Shown here: one piece after another, positions 33,596 through 40,267 of the stretch
Layout: every line of letters starts with the position of its first letter
Position numbering within the stretch: position 1 is the stretch's first letter
Origin: SABY01 sp964612515
Lineage (GTDB): Bacteria; Bacteroidota; Bacteroidia; Bacteroidales; 4484-276
Reading direction: 5' to 3'
NCBI GenBank assembly: GCA_964612515.1
Contig: CAZTCX010000004.1
Coordinates: 1 to 64,000, forward strand
DNA: 64,000 nucleotides
Translations under genes and position numbers: made by a program
Notes under the pieces: model-generated
What the model saw: the letters and a program-made list of their open reading frames with translations, nothing else
What the model was told of the DNA's origin: nothing
Databases searched by the model: none

Positions 33596-34480
33596 TCAAT
33601 AGGTCTTGGTCATCGAAGATGGTATCAGAATAGTGAAGTCGGCTGTCTTTTTGTTTTCGTCATCGAGTTTGTCGATATTATCCTGTTCTACCGATGAGAT
33701 GGTTATCATTTTTATGTCAGGATTTAGGTTCCTGATATACCAGCAGATGCTCCCGTAGTTGCCACAATGGTAGGCGCCGTTAAAATGCAGAAACAGCTCG
33801 CTGGGTTCCAGATCAAGATTTTCGAGGATATACCAACCCATCGTTGCATCTTTTATCGCCTGTGCCTTGGGAAGATTATCGTTGCTGTGGTCGCCGGGTA
33901 TTCCGCAAAGCATATCTATCATGGATTTATAAGCAGGATGCTCCGGATCATAAGGTATCGGCAGTGGTGGCAGGTACTGTTTGGCTTCATCGGATAACGA
34001 ATCCAATCCTTCAAAACCTTTTAGATGCACCACCGAGGCATAACGACGGGGAATGTTGGTGGCGATAAACCGCAGTCCGCTGTCTTTGGCAAACTCGAGC
34101 AGTGGCTTGTAATCAGTTTGGTAATTGTCCCAGAGTTTTACTTCATTCTCAAAGTTGCGTTGCCGGATGTCGCCGCGCAGATATTCGTCGATAAGCAGTT
34201 GGTTGTCGTTTTCGAACATCTCAGCACCGAGCACCAGCGATTTGCCACGCGCAGCATACAAATCCTTTGTGAGTTCGAGCTGCAGCCAATGGCAGATGGG
34301 GTTGTTGTGTAACTCGCCGAAAAGCACCACATCGGCTTTCATAGCAGCTTCAAGCAGATTTTTGTACTGTGTCTCTTTTCCGTTTTTATCAAAAATCCGG
34401 TACGCCGGCTTATCCGACTGCATGGCCATTAGCGCAAGCATGAGCAATGGCAATACAAAAAATTTCATCTTTTTCATCAT
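33596..34480 (-). CDS. ChaN-like (DUF399) exported protein
   Basis: 294 residues with an N-terminal signal (MMKKMKFFVLPLLMLALMAMQS). The opening VVLFGELHNNPICHWLQLEL, AEMFENDNQLLIDEYL and the late FNGAYHCGNYGSICWYIR blocks are those of the ChaN/DUF399 family, whose Campylobacter member binds haem. An iron- or haem-linked role is therefore possible but unproven here. It is 8 bases downstream of the thioesterase gene, so it is likely co-transcribed with it. Confidence 0.82.
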   Translation of the reverse strand: MMKKMKFFVLPLLMLALMAMQSDKPAYRIFDKNGKETQYKNLLEAAMKADVVLFGELHNNPICHWLQLELTKDLYAARGKSLVLGAEMFENDNQLLIDEYLRGDIRQRNFENEVKLWDNYQTDYKPLLEFAKDSGLRFIATNIPRRYASVVHLKGFEGLDSLSDEAKQYLPPLPIPYDPEHPAYKSMIDMLCGIPGDHSNDNLPKAQAIKDATMGWYILENLDLEPSELFLHFNGAYHCGNYGSICWYIRNLNPDIKMITISSVEQDNIDKLDDENKKTADFTILIPSSMTKTY

Positions 34481-34488
34481 TTCATTTT

Positions 34489-34890
34489 TTATTTGGTATT
34501 AATTTTTTTGTGCAATCGTTCAATTATCTCAGGATGGATCGGCAAGGAGTTTCCTTGTTCGTCCACTTTAACGAATGTCATTTTGGTAGAGCAGACCAGC
34601 TCTTCGCTGCGGATGGCAAAGTCGAAACGGCGGGCTTCGAGATAGAGCTGCAGCGACGACTTTCCAACATTGATCACCTTGCCATAAATGCGGACATGGT
34701 CACCAACTTTTACAGCTTTTTTAAAGAGTACCTCATCCATTTTTAGCGTCACCACATTTTGATGACAAGCCTCCTCAGCCGACAAGATTCCGGCAGCCTC
34801 ATCCAGCCAGGATAGCATGCGCCCACCAAACAAGTTGTTGCTTACGCCGATGTCGCTGGTTTTGCAGAGGTTGGTGGAGATGAGGCGCAT
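34489..34890 (-). CDS. Acyl-CoA thioesterase, hotdog fold
   Basis: 133 residues of a single hotdog domain. NLFGGRMLSWLDEAAGILSAEEACHQNVVTLKMDEV is the typical helix with the active-site Asp/Asn, and KVGDHVRIYGKVINVGKSSLQL is the central strand. It belongs with the YciA/BACH-like thioesterases that hydrolyse acyl-CoA to acid and CoA in the cytosol. Chain-length preference cannot be read. It precedes the ChaN-like gene by 8 bases. Confidence 0.85.
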   Translation of the reverse strand: MRLISTNLCKTSDIGVSNNLFGGRMLSWLDEAAGILSAEEACHQNVVTLKMDEVLFKKAVKVGDHVRIYGKVINVGKSSLQLYLEARRFDFAIRSEELVCSTKMTFVKVDEQGNSLPIHPEIIERLHKKINTK

Positions 34891-34935
34891 AGTAAATAAG
34901 TTATTAATAAAATGTAATTGACAAGAGTCGGATTG

Positions 34936-35427
34936 CTAGGTTTTCATTAGTCCGTTGGCTTCGAACATCAGGGGCAGCAACTGGCTGCAGGTTTCTGTTA
35001 CCAGAATAGTATTGTCGGAGCCAAGCATTATTACCCGAATATTTTGCTTTTGTTTTTTCTCGGCTTCAGCCATCACCTGGCGGCATGATCCGCAGGGCGT
35101 TACGGCTGAATTTATCTTAAAATTACGTGTGTTGGCAGTGATGGCAATGGATTCTACAGGATCATCAGGGAAGTTGGCCGACGCATAAAACAAAGCCACC
35201 CGTTCGGCACAAAGCCCGGAAGGGTAAGCTACGTTTTCCTGATTATTACCCAATATGATCTGACCGCTTGCGAGCCGTAAAGCCGCGCCAACATTAAATC
35301 GTGAGTAAGGAGCATAAGCTTTTCCGGCAGCTTCTGTGGCCAGTTGCAGCAAAGCGCGGTCATCGGCAGGCAATTCCTCTCTGCTGTTGTAAGAAATCAC
35401 AGTACTTGTTAATTGTAATTCTTTCAT
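34936..35427 (-). CDS. cdd: Cytidine deaminase
   Basis: 163 residues, compatible with the tetrameric Cdd type (about 130-160). Zinc is held by C73 (GLCAERVALF; E75 is the proton shuttle) and C112/C115 (PCGSCRQVM). The FNVGAAL and NNQENVAYPS strands bind the ribose. It deaminates cytidine and deoxycytidine for pyrimidine salvage in the cytosol. The N-terminal 20 residues extend beyond the usual start. A -7-like word TATCTTCG lies on the minus strand at 35452-35459. Confidence 0.94.
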   Translation of the reverse strand: MKELQLTSTVISYNSREELPADDRALLQLATEAAGKAYAPYSRFNVGAALRLASGQIILGNNQENVAYPSGLCAERVALFYASANFPDDPVESIAITANTRNFKINSAVTPCGSCRQVMAEAEKKQKQNIRVIMLGSDNTILVTETCSQLLPLMFEANGLMKT

Positions 35428-35491
35428 AAGTAAGCTCTTAATCCTATTGTGCGAAGATATTCCTTTTGTAGATGAATGTAACTAATGTAAG

Positions 35492-35527
35492 AAAAAGCCG
35501 GTTGAATGAAATATTCAGCCGGCTTTT
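35492..35527. terminator. Terminator after the S41 peptidase gene
   Basis: Hairpin with left arm AAAAGCCGGTTGAAT and right arm ATTCAGCCGGCTTTT, one wobble pair. On the minus strand it lies 29 bases beyond the S41 stop, with a short T run. Confidence 0.75.
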
Positions 35528-35555
35528 CGTATTTGGTTTTGATATCAAAAATGGA

Positions 35556-37256
35556 TTAGTCGATGGATGCTTTGGTCACGGTTCCGTCCAAAATGGAGGC
35601 GTAATTTTTCTGATCATTCAGCACTTCCACGGCTTTTTTTACTTCAGGATCGGTTGCCAGGCTTGCTATTACGCGTCCCCGCTGGAAATAATAGCGTGAG
35701 GCTATCTCCATTTTAAGCATCTCAGCAATTTCTTCGCGGTGGGTGCGGAGGTCTTCGTTTTTGTTGTGCATCAGCTTTTGTTCGAGCTGGTCGAGTTCGC
35801 CGCTTATCTCGTCGTAGTAGGCTTCTTCTTCGGCGGTTCGTCTAAGAAGTTGAAGTGTTTTTTCACTGTCGGTGGTGTATTTAAAAGCGGTGTCGTTGTT
35901 TACAAAATTGATAAAATCGTCATAGGTTTCGTCGCTGATAGCAAATTTGTCGGGGGCAGCAATGGAGTCGTGCTCGCGTGCATATTTATTGGCATAGTCG
36001 AAGATTACGTATTGTACGAGCAGGTTCACCGAGATGGGGCTGAGCATCTCCGGCTCTATGAGTATGTCGGGGGAAATGCCGCCACCGTCGAAAACTTTAC
36101 GACCGTTTTTGGTTTTAAATTCAGAAATCAACGAATCGGGAACTTGATGTGCCAGACCTTCAACATCACGATGCGAATAGTCGATCTCCTGGATGCAGCG
36201 TCCGCTTGGGATATAATATTTGGCTATAGTCACTTTAACTTTTGCGTTGTAGCTCAGCGGCAAAACGTTTTGCACCAAGCCTTTTCCGTAGGTACGCTGT
36301 CCGACCACCACGCCGCGATCCATATCCTGAATGGCTCCGGATACGATCTCGCTGGCCGAAGCCGAGGCACCGTCCACAAGAATCACAACCGGAATATTGG
36401 TGTCTTCAGGTTTGTCGGAGGTATAATACGAATGGTTGCGCACGGTCTCTTTGCCGCGTGTGCTCACCACCAGCTCACCTTTGTCGGTGAAGATATTTAC
36501 AATATTCACAGCTTCATTCAAAAGCCCGCCGCCATTGCCACGCAAATCGAGGATAATGCCGGCGAGGCTGTTCTTCTGCTTCAGCTCCAGAAACGCTTTC
36601 TTTACCTCTTTGCCTGCATCCTGTGTAAATCCCGAAAGCTTGATGTAGCCAACATTATCGCTCACCATGCCATAATAAGGAATATTGTCGATGGTAATAT
36701 TTTCCCGTTTGAGGGTCACCTCAAAAGGTTTCTCCACGTCCGTCCTTTCCACCAGAAGTTTCAGGGTAGTGCCAGCTTCGCCTTTAAGGACGGTGCTAAC
36801 TGCTTCGGTGTCTTTGTCGATGGCAGGTTTGCCGTCAACCTCCAGAATGCGATCGCCAGGGAGAAGGCCGGCCTTTTGTGCCGGGAATCCTTCATAAGGC
36901 TCCGAAATCACCACATAATCCCCCTGCTTGTGTATCAGCGCGCCAATGCCGCCATACTGCCCGGTGGTGAGGAGTTTATAATCTTCAATTTGCGATTCGG
37001 GGATGTAATTTGTAAATGGGTCGAGTGATCCCAACATGGCATCGATGCCTGTTTTCATCAGCTCGCCGGGGTTTATCCCGTCCACATAATTCATGTCGAG
37101 CTGCTTATAGAGTTCGGTGAAGATGTCGAGGTTTTTACTGATTTCAAAATCTTTGTTCCTTTCCTGTGCTGTGGCCGAAAAGGTGAGAACAAACAACAGC
37201 ATGAGTGTGCTCAAAAGCCGCGCTGCCGTTTTTATTGATGATTGCCTGGAAGTCAT
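35556..37256 (-). CDS. S41 family C-terminal processing peptidase
   Basis: 566 residues: signal peptide (about 1-30), a PDZ domain (about 95-175) and the S41 protease. The catalytic dyad is S300 (DGASASASEIV) and K325 (TYGKGLVQ), exactly 25 residues apart as in Tsp. LRGNGGGLLNEAV is the conserved lid. Ctp proteases trim or degrade periplasmic proteins after recognising a C-terminal tail. The last 120 residues form an extra helical domain. It is the last gene of the DUF4271 / hemD / rnpA unit, 11 bases after rnpA. Confidence 0.93.
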   Translation of the reverse strand: MTSRQSSIKTAARLLSTLMLLFVLTFSATAQERNKDFEISKNLDIFTELYKQLDMNYVDGINPGELMKTGIDAMLGSLDPFTNYIPESQIEDYKLLTTGQYGGIGALIHKQGDYVVISEPYEGFPAQKAGLLPGDRILEVDGKPAIDKDTEAVSTVLKGEAGTTLKLLVERTDVEKPFEVTLKRENITIDNIPYYGMVSDNVGYIKLSGFTQDAGKEVKKAFLELKQKNSLAGIILDLRGNGGGLLNEAVNIVNIFTDKGELVVSTRGKETVRNHSYYTSDKPEDTNIPVVILVDGASASASEIVSGAIQDMDRGVVVGQRTYGKGLVQNVLPLSYNAKVKVTIAKYYIPSGRCIQEIDYSHRDVEGLAHQVPDSLISEFKTKNGRKVFDGGGISPDILIEPEMLSPISVNLLVQYVIFDYANKYAREHDSIAAPDKFAISDETYDDFINFVNNDTAFKYTTDSEKTLQLLRRTAEEEAYYDEISGELDQLEQKLMHNKNEDLRTHREEIAEMLKMEIASRYYFQRGRVIASLATDPEVKKAVEVLNDQKNYASILDGTVTKASID

Positions 37257-37267
37257 TGTAATGTATT

Positions 37268-37717
37268 TTAGGTTGCTGTATTTTTTGTAATGTCGTGAAT
37301 TAAACGGTGTATGGCCAGCTTTATTTTTCGCTCTGTCTGCCGGTGCTCGGGCATATCCTTGTTGGTGTAGATAAACACCAGCACAAGCTGTTTGTTTTGT
37401 GATTGCAATGCCGTGTAAAGGGGGGCTTTGTTCAGCCGGTACGCTTCGCGCATCAGCCGTTTGATGCGGTTGCGGGCAACGGCTTTTTTATGATTGCGCT
37501 TGGGTACCGTAAATAGCACCTGTGCAGGTATTTCCGGTGACTGCAATTCCGAAGCATCTACAGGCAAATAAATTACTTTGAATGGAAATTCAAAAAAAGA
37601 AACGCCTTTGTCAAAGAGCTTCCCGATAAGGGAGCGGTGACAAAGGCGTTCAGTTTTTTTAAATTTTTGCGGCAGCATATTCAGTGGCATTGTTTGTAGC
37701 CGCGCAGCAACCGGCAC
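37268..37717 (-). CDS. rnpA: Ribonuclease P protein component
   Basis: Up to 149 residues. FKKTERLCHRSLIGKLF is the usual N-terminal element, and VPKRNHKKAVARNRIKRLMREAYRLNK is the RNR motif that binds the P RNA. With its RNA partner it cuts 5' leaders from pre-tRNA. The more likely start is ATG 37678 (MLPQKFKKTE), since the 13 residues before it are not conserved in style; 37717 gives the longest frame. The gene is not next to rpmH here, which is common in Bacteroidota, where it follows hemD. Confidence 0.92.
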   Translation of the reverse strand: MPVAARLQTMPLNMLPQKFKKTERLCHRSLIGKLFDKGVSFFEFPFKVIYLPVDASELQSPEIPAQVLFTVPKRNHKKAVARNRIKRLMREAYRLNKAPLYTALQSQNKQLVLVFIYTNKDMPEHRQTERKIKLAIHRLIHDITKNTAT

Positions 37718-37742
37718 TCTTCGGCCACCGAAGGCATACAGA

Positions 37743-38510
37743 TTATATTCCTACCTTAGAACCGTTTTTCTTGTACAGCTTCTCGATGTATTGACTGAGA
37801 GCCGTAGTCATCGAGGGTGCCGACTTTGTAGGGGCATTCAGATTGAGCGTGAGGCCGGCTTCCTTTACTGCTTTGGCAGTAGTGGGGCCAAACACACCGA
37901 TTTTAGTTTCGCCTTGTTGGTAATCAGGGAAGTTTTTCTGCAGCGACCTAACGCCCGATGGACTAAAAAAGATGATCATGTCGTAGCTGTGGATATCCAA
38001 ACCGGAAAGATCGCTGGCCAGTGTACGGTAAATCACAGCTTTGGAATATTTAATTTTGTTGTCATCGAGCTGCTTGGTCAGCGACTGCTTATGGATGTCG
38101 GAGCAAGGCAGCAGGAATTTCTCATCTTTGTGCTTCTTGATGATCTCCATCAGATCGTTGAAGTTCTGTTGGCCATGGAAAACCTTCCGCTTGCGAAACT
38201 GCACATATTTCTGCAGATAATAAGAGGTAGATTCCGAGATGCTGAAGTACTTCATTTCATCGGGAACTTCCACGCGCATCTCTTCACAAATCCTGAAAAA
38301 GTGATCGACAGAATTGCGACTTGTGAAAATCACAGCACTGTGATCCAGGATGTTCACTTTGTCTTTGCGAAAGTCGCGCGCAGGGATGCCTTCCACTTTA
38401 ATGAATTTCTGAAAATCGATATTCAGTTCGTATTTTTCAGCAAGTTCGTTGTATGGGTTGCGCGCCGGATCAATTGGTTTCGGCTGGGAAACGAGAATAT
38501 TCTTTACCAT
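37743..38510 (-). CDS. hemD: Uroporphyrinogen-III synthase
   Basis: 255 residues. The HemD family varies widely in sequence; here the clue is the pattern VKNILVSQPKPIDPARNPY at the start, VIFTSRNSVDHFFR for the first lobe, KAVIYRTLASDLSG, and MIIFFSPSGVRSLQKNFPDY plus IGVFGPTTAKAVKEAG for the second lobe. It cyclises hydroxymethylbilane to uroporphyrinogen III for haem and sirohaem. Position between a DUF4271 gene and rnpA is standard in this phylum. Confidence 0.88.
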   Translation of the reverse strand: MVKNILVSQPKPIDPARNPYNELAEKYELNIDFQKFIKVEGIPARDFRKDKVNILDHSAVIFTSRNSVDHFFRICEEMRVEVPDEMKYFSISESTSYYLQKYVQFRKRKVFHGQQNFNDLMEIIKKHKDEKFLLPCSDIHKQSLTKQLDDNKIKYSKAVIYRTLASDLSGLDIHSYDMIIFFSPSGVRSLQKNFPDYQQGETKIGVFGPTTAKAVKEAGLTLNLNAPTKSAPSMTTALSQYIEKLYKKNGSKVGI

Positions 38511-38569
38511 TAATCAATTTTTTGTTAGAAATTAATTTCTTTTAAAAGTCCCGTCGTAACCTGATGGTT

Positions 38570-39520
38570 TTAGCCTAAAATAATTTTTAATACAATTATT
38601 AACGGCAAAATTTCGAGGCTGCAAAGGTAAATAAAATTTTGATAGAGAGAATATTTTCTGGATTCAAAGCCAATACGAACGCTTCGGAAAAGCCTAAACA
38701 GGTAGATTATCACAGCAACCGCACTGGCCGTCAATAGGGGTATCTGGCTGGTGGAGTAGAGTGAGAGAAGTAAAAACGGAATCAGAATTATCGTTGCCAC
38801 CTGATTCATAAAAGTTGTATTTGCCAGATATTCGCGAACGAGATTGTTGTTTTTAAAAATAAAACCAATCAAACGCATCAGCCAGCTTTTTACAAGAAGA
38901 AGGATGGCAATGGCAATTGATACAGTGACTATCTTCTGCGAGAGCGCCATCCAGCTCGGAAACCACAAAAAATGATATACTTCATCCCATTGAAACACAA
39001 AAGTAGTGTACACCAAAAGTGATGCAACAAAAAGTAAAACAGTAGAGCCTGTTGTCAGAATATCGCCATCGCGGTAGAGCTGCCTGAAAAGTGGCCGGGA
39101 AGTAATGCTGCGCCAGATGTTGGTAAAAAAATTCCGTTGCGTCAGGCGCAATAGCGAAATAATTAGCAGTGCAATGCCGAGGGTGAGGAGCTGCCATTGT
39201 GAGTAGTCCTGCACCAGTGGCTCAGGCTTTATCCGGGTGGCAGGGGCATATTGTGAAATAATAAATCGTTGGGTCGCCTCAGGTTCCGGAATGGTGTCGG
39301 AATGGGAATGGCTTGCAGCAAAAACCTCCAGAGCCTTTTGCCAACCATGGATTGGCGTAGGCAACGAGTCTGGTAAAAACAGACTGTCGGGCGGAATGAC
39401 GTATAGAATTAAGGTAGTATCCAATGGCTTTGCGCAAAAATTGCTGCAAAAGTATAATTTCCGGCGGCAGGTGTCTGGTTTATTAGTGAAGAAAAGCTTG
39501 GCGTATGGCGCATGGCGCAA
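38570..39520 (-). CDS. DUF4271 membrane protein
   Basis: Up to 316 residues, with the DUF4271 region of about 200 residues and 5-6 transmembrane segments (for example LLTLGIALLIISLLRL, DILTTGSTVLLFVASLLVYTTFVF, NFIYLCSLEILPLIIVLKIIL). The true start is uncertain: the first 12 codons (MRHAPYAKLFF) come from an intergenic repeat also seen near 27720, and the -7 box TACTTTTG at 39454-39447 lies inside the long frame. A TTG at 39424 (284 residues) is a reasonable choice. It heads the hemD, rnpA, S41 unit, 59 bases before hemD. Function unknown. Confidence 0.7.
   Translation of the reverse strand: MRHAPYAKLFFTNKPDTCRRKLYFCSNFCAKPLDTTLILYVIPPDSLFLPDSLPTPIHGWQKALEVFAASHSHSDTIPEPEATQRFIISQYAPATRIKPEPLVQDYSQWQLLTLGIALLIISLLRLTQRNFFTNIWRSITSRPLFRQLYRDGDILTTGSTVLLFVASLLVYTTFVFQWDEVYHFLWFPSWMALSQKIVTVSIAIAILLLVKSWLMRLIGFIFKNNNLVREYLANTTFMNQVATIILIPFLLLSLYSTSQIPLLTASAVAVIIYLFRLFRSVRIGFESRKYSLYQNFIYLCSLEILPLIIVLKIILG
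39447..39454 (-). promoter_or_regulatory. -7 box for the DUF4271/hemD/rnpA/S41 unit
   Basis: Minus-strand TACTTTTG matches TAnnTTTG. It implies transcription starts near 39440 and that the DUF4271 protein begins downstream of the longest frame's ATG. Confidence 0.45.
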
Positions 39521-39634
39521 AGAGCAAAGATCAAAATACCCTTCAGACTGAAAACTGTTGACTTTCCTAATTTTAATAAATCCTCCACTATCTGCTTGTT
39601 CCTTTGATAAAATATCTATTTTCGTGAGCTATTC

Positions 39635-40267
39635 ATGGCAACTTCTATTTCATCACAAAATACAAAAGCAGTAATGTTTAACCTCATAATTTTTGGAGCA
39701 CCCGGGTCAGGCAAAGGGACGCAAAGTGCAAAGATCGCCGACAGATACAATTTCGCGCACATCTCCACAGGCGACATTTTTCGAAATGAGATTAAGAACC
39801 AGACCCCGCTGGGCAAGCGCGTCAAAGAAGTGATCGACAGCGGTCATCTGGTTTCCGACGAGCTACTGATGGAAATCATCGAAAATGCAATGGAGAAATT
39901 GGGCAATCCCAATGGATTTATTTTTGATGGATTTCCACGCACTTTGCGTCAGGCGCGTGATATGGACGAAATGATGCATCGGCACAAAGAGTGCATCAGC
40001 CTGGTGCTGGCGCTGGATGTAAATCGGGAGGAGATAATTGAACGCCTGCTCATCCGCGCACAGGAACAGGGACGCAAGGACGATACCGAGGAGGTAATTT
40101 GCAATCGGCTGGAAGTCTATCAGAATCAGACAAGCCCGCTTATCGATTATTACAAAAACCAAAGCAAATTCGTCTCAATCAATGGTGTAGGAACCCAGGA
40201 AGGAATCTTTGCAAAAATTTGCCGCACGATCGATCCATACATGGCAACTGCCAACCCAATTTTATAA
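39635..40267 (+). CDS. adk: Adenylate kinase
   Basis: 210 residues at most; ATG 39674 (MFNLIIFGAPGSGKGTQ) gives 197 and is the likelier start. The P-loop is GAPGSGKGTQ, followed by STGDIFRNEI, FIFDGFPRTLRQA and the lid motif GRKDDTEEVICNRL. This is the short, zinc-free form. It interconverts AMP, ADP and ATP, and here it would return the AMP made by Acs to ADP. Its stop codon and that of the convergent acyl-CoA synthetase gene share the palindrome TTATAA at 40262-40267. Confidence 0.95.
   Translation: MATSISSQNTKAVMFNLIIFGAPGSGKGTQSAKIADRYNFAHISTGDIFRNEIKNQTPLGKRVKEVIDSGHLVSDELLMEIIENAMEKLGNPNGFIFDGFPRTLRQARDMDEMMHRHKECISLVLALDVNREEIIERLLIRAQEQGRKDDTEEVICNRLEVYQNQTSPLIDYYKNQSKFVSINGVGTQEGIFAKICRTIDPYMATANPIL

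Noticed and set aside
35739..37028. Open frame of 429 codons on the plus strand
   Set aside because: It is antisense to the S41 peptidase, which has full catalytic motifs; the shadow frame has no recognisable domain.
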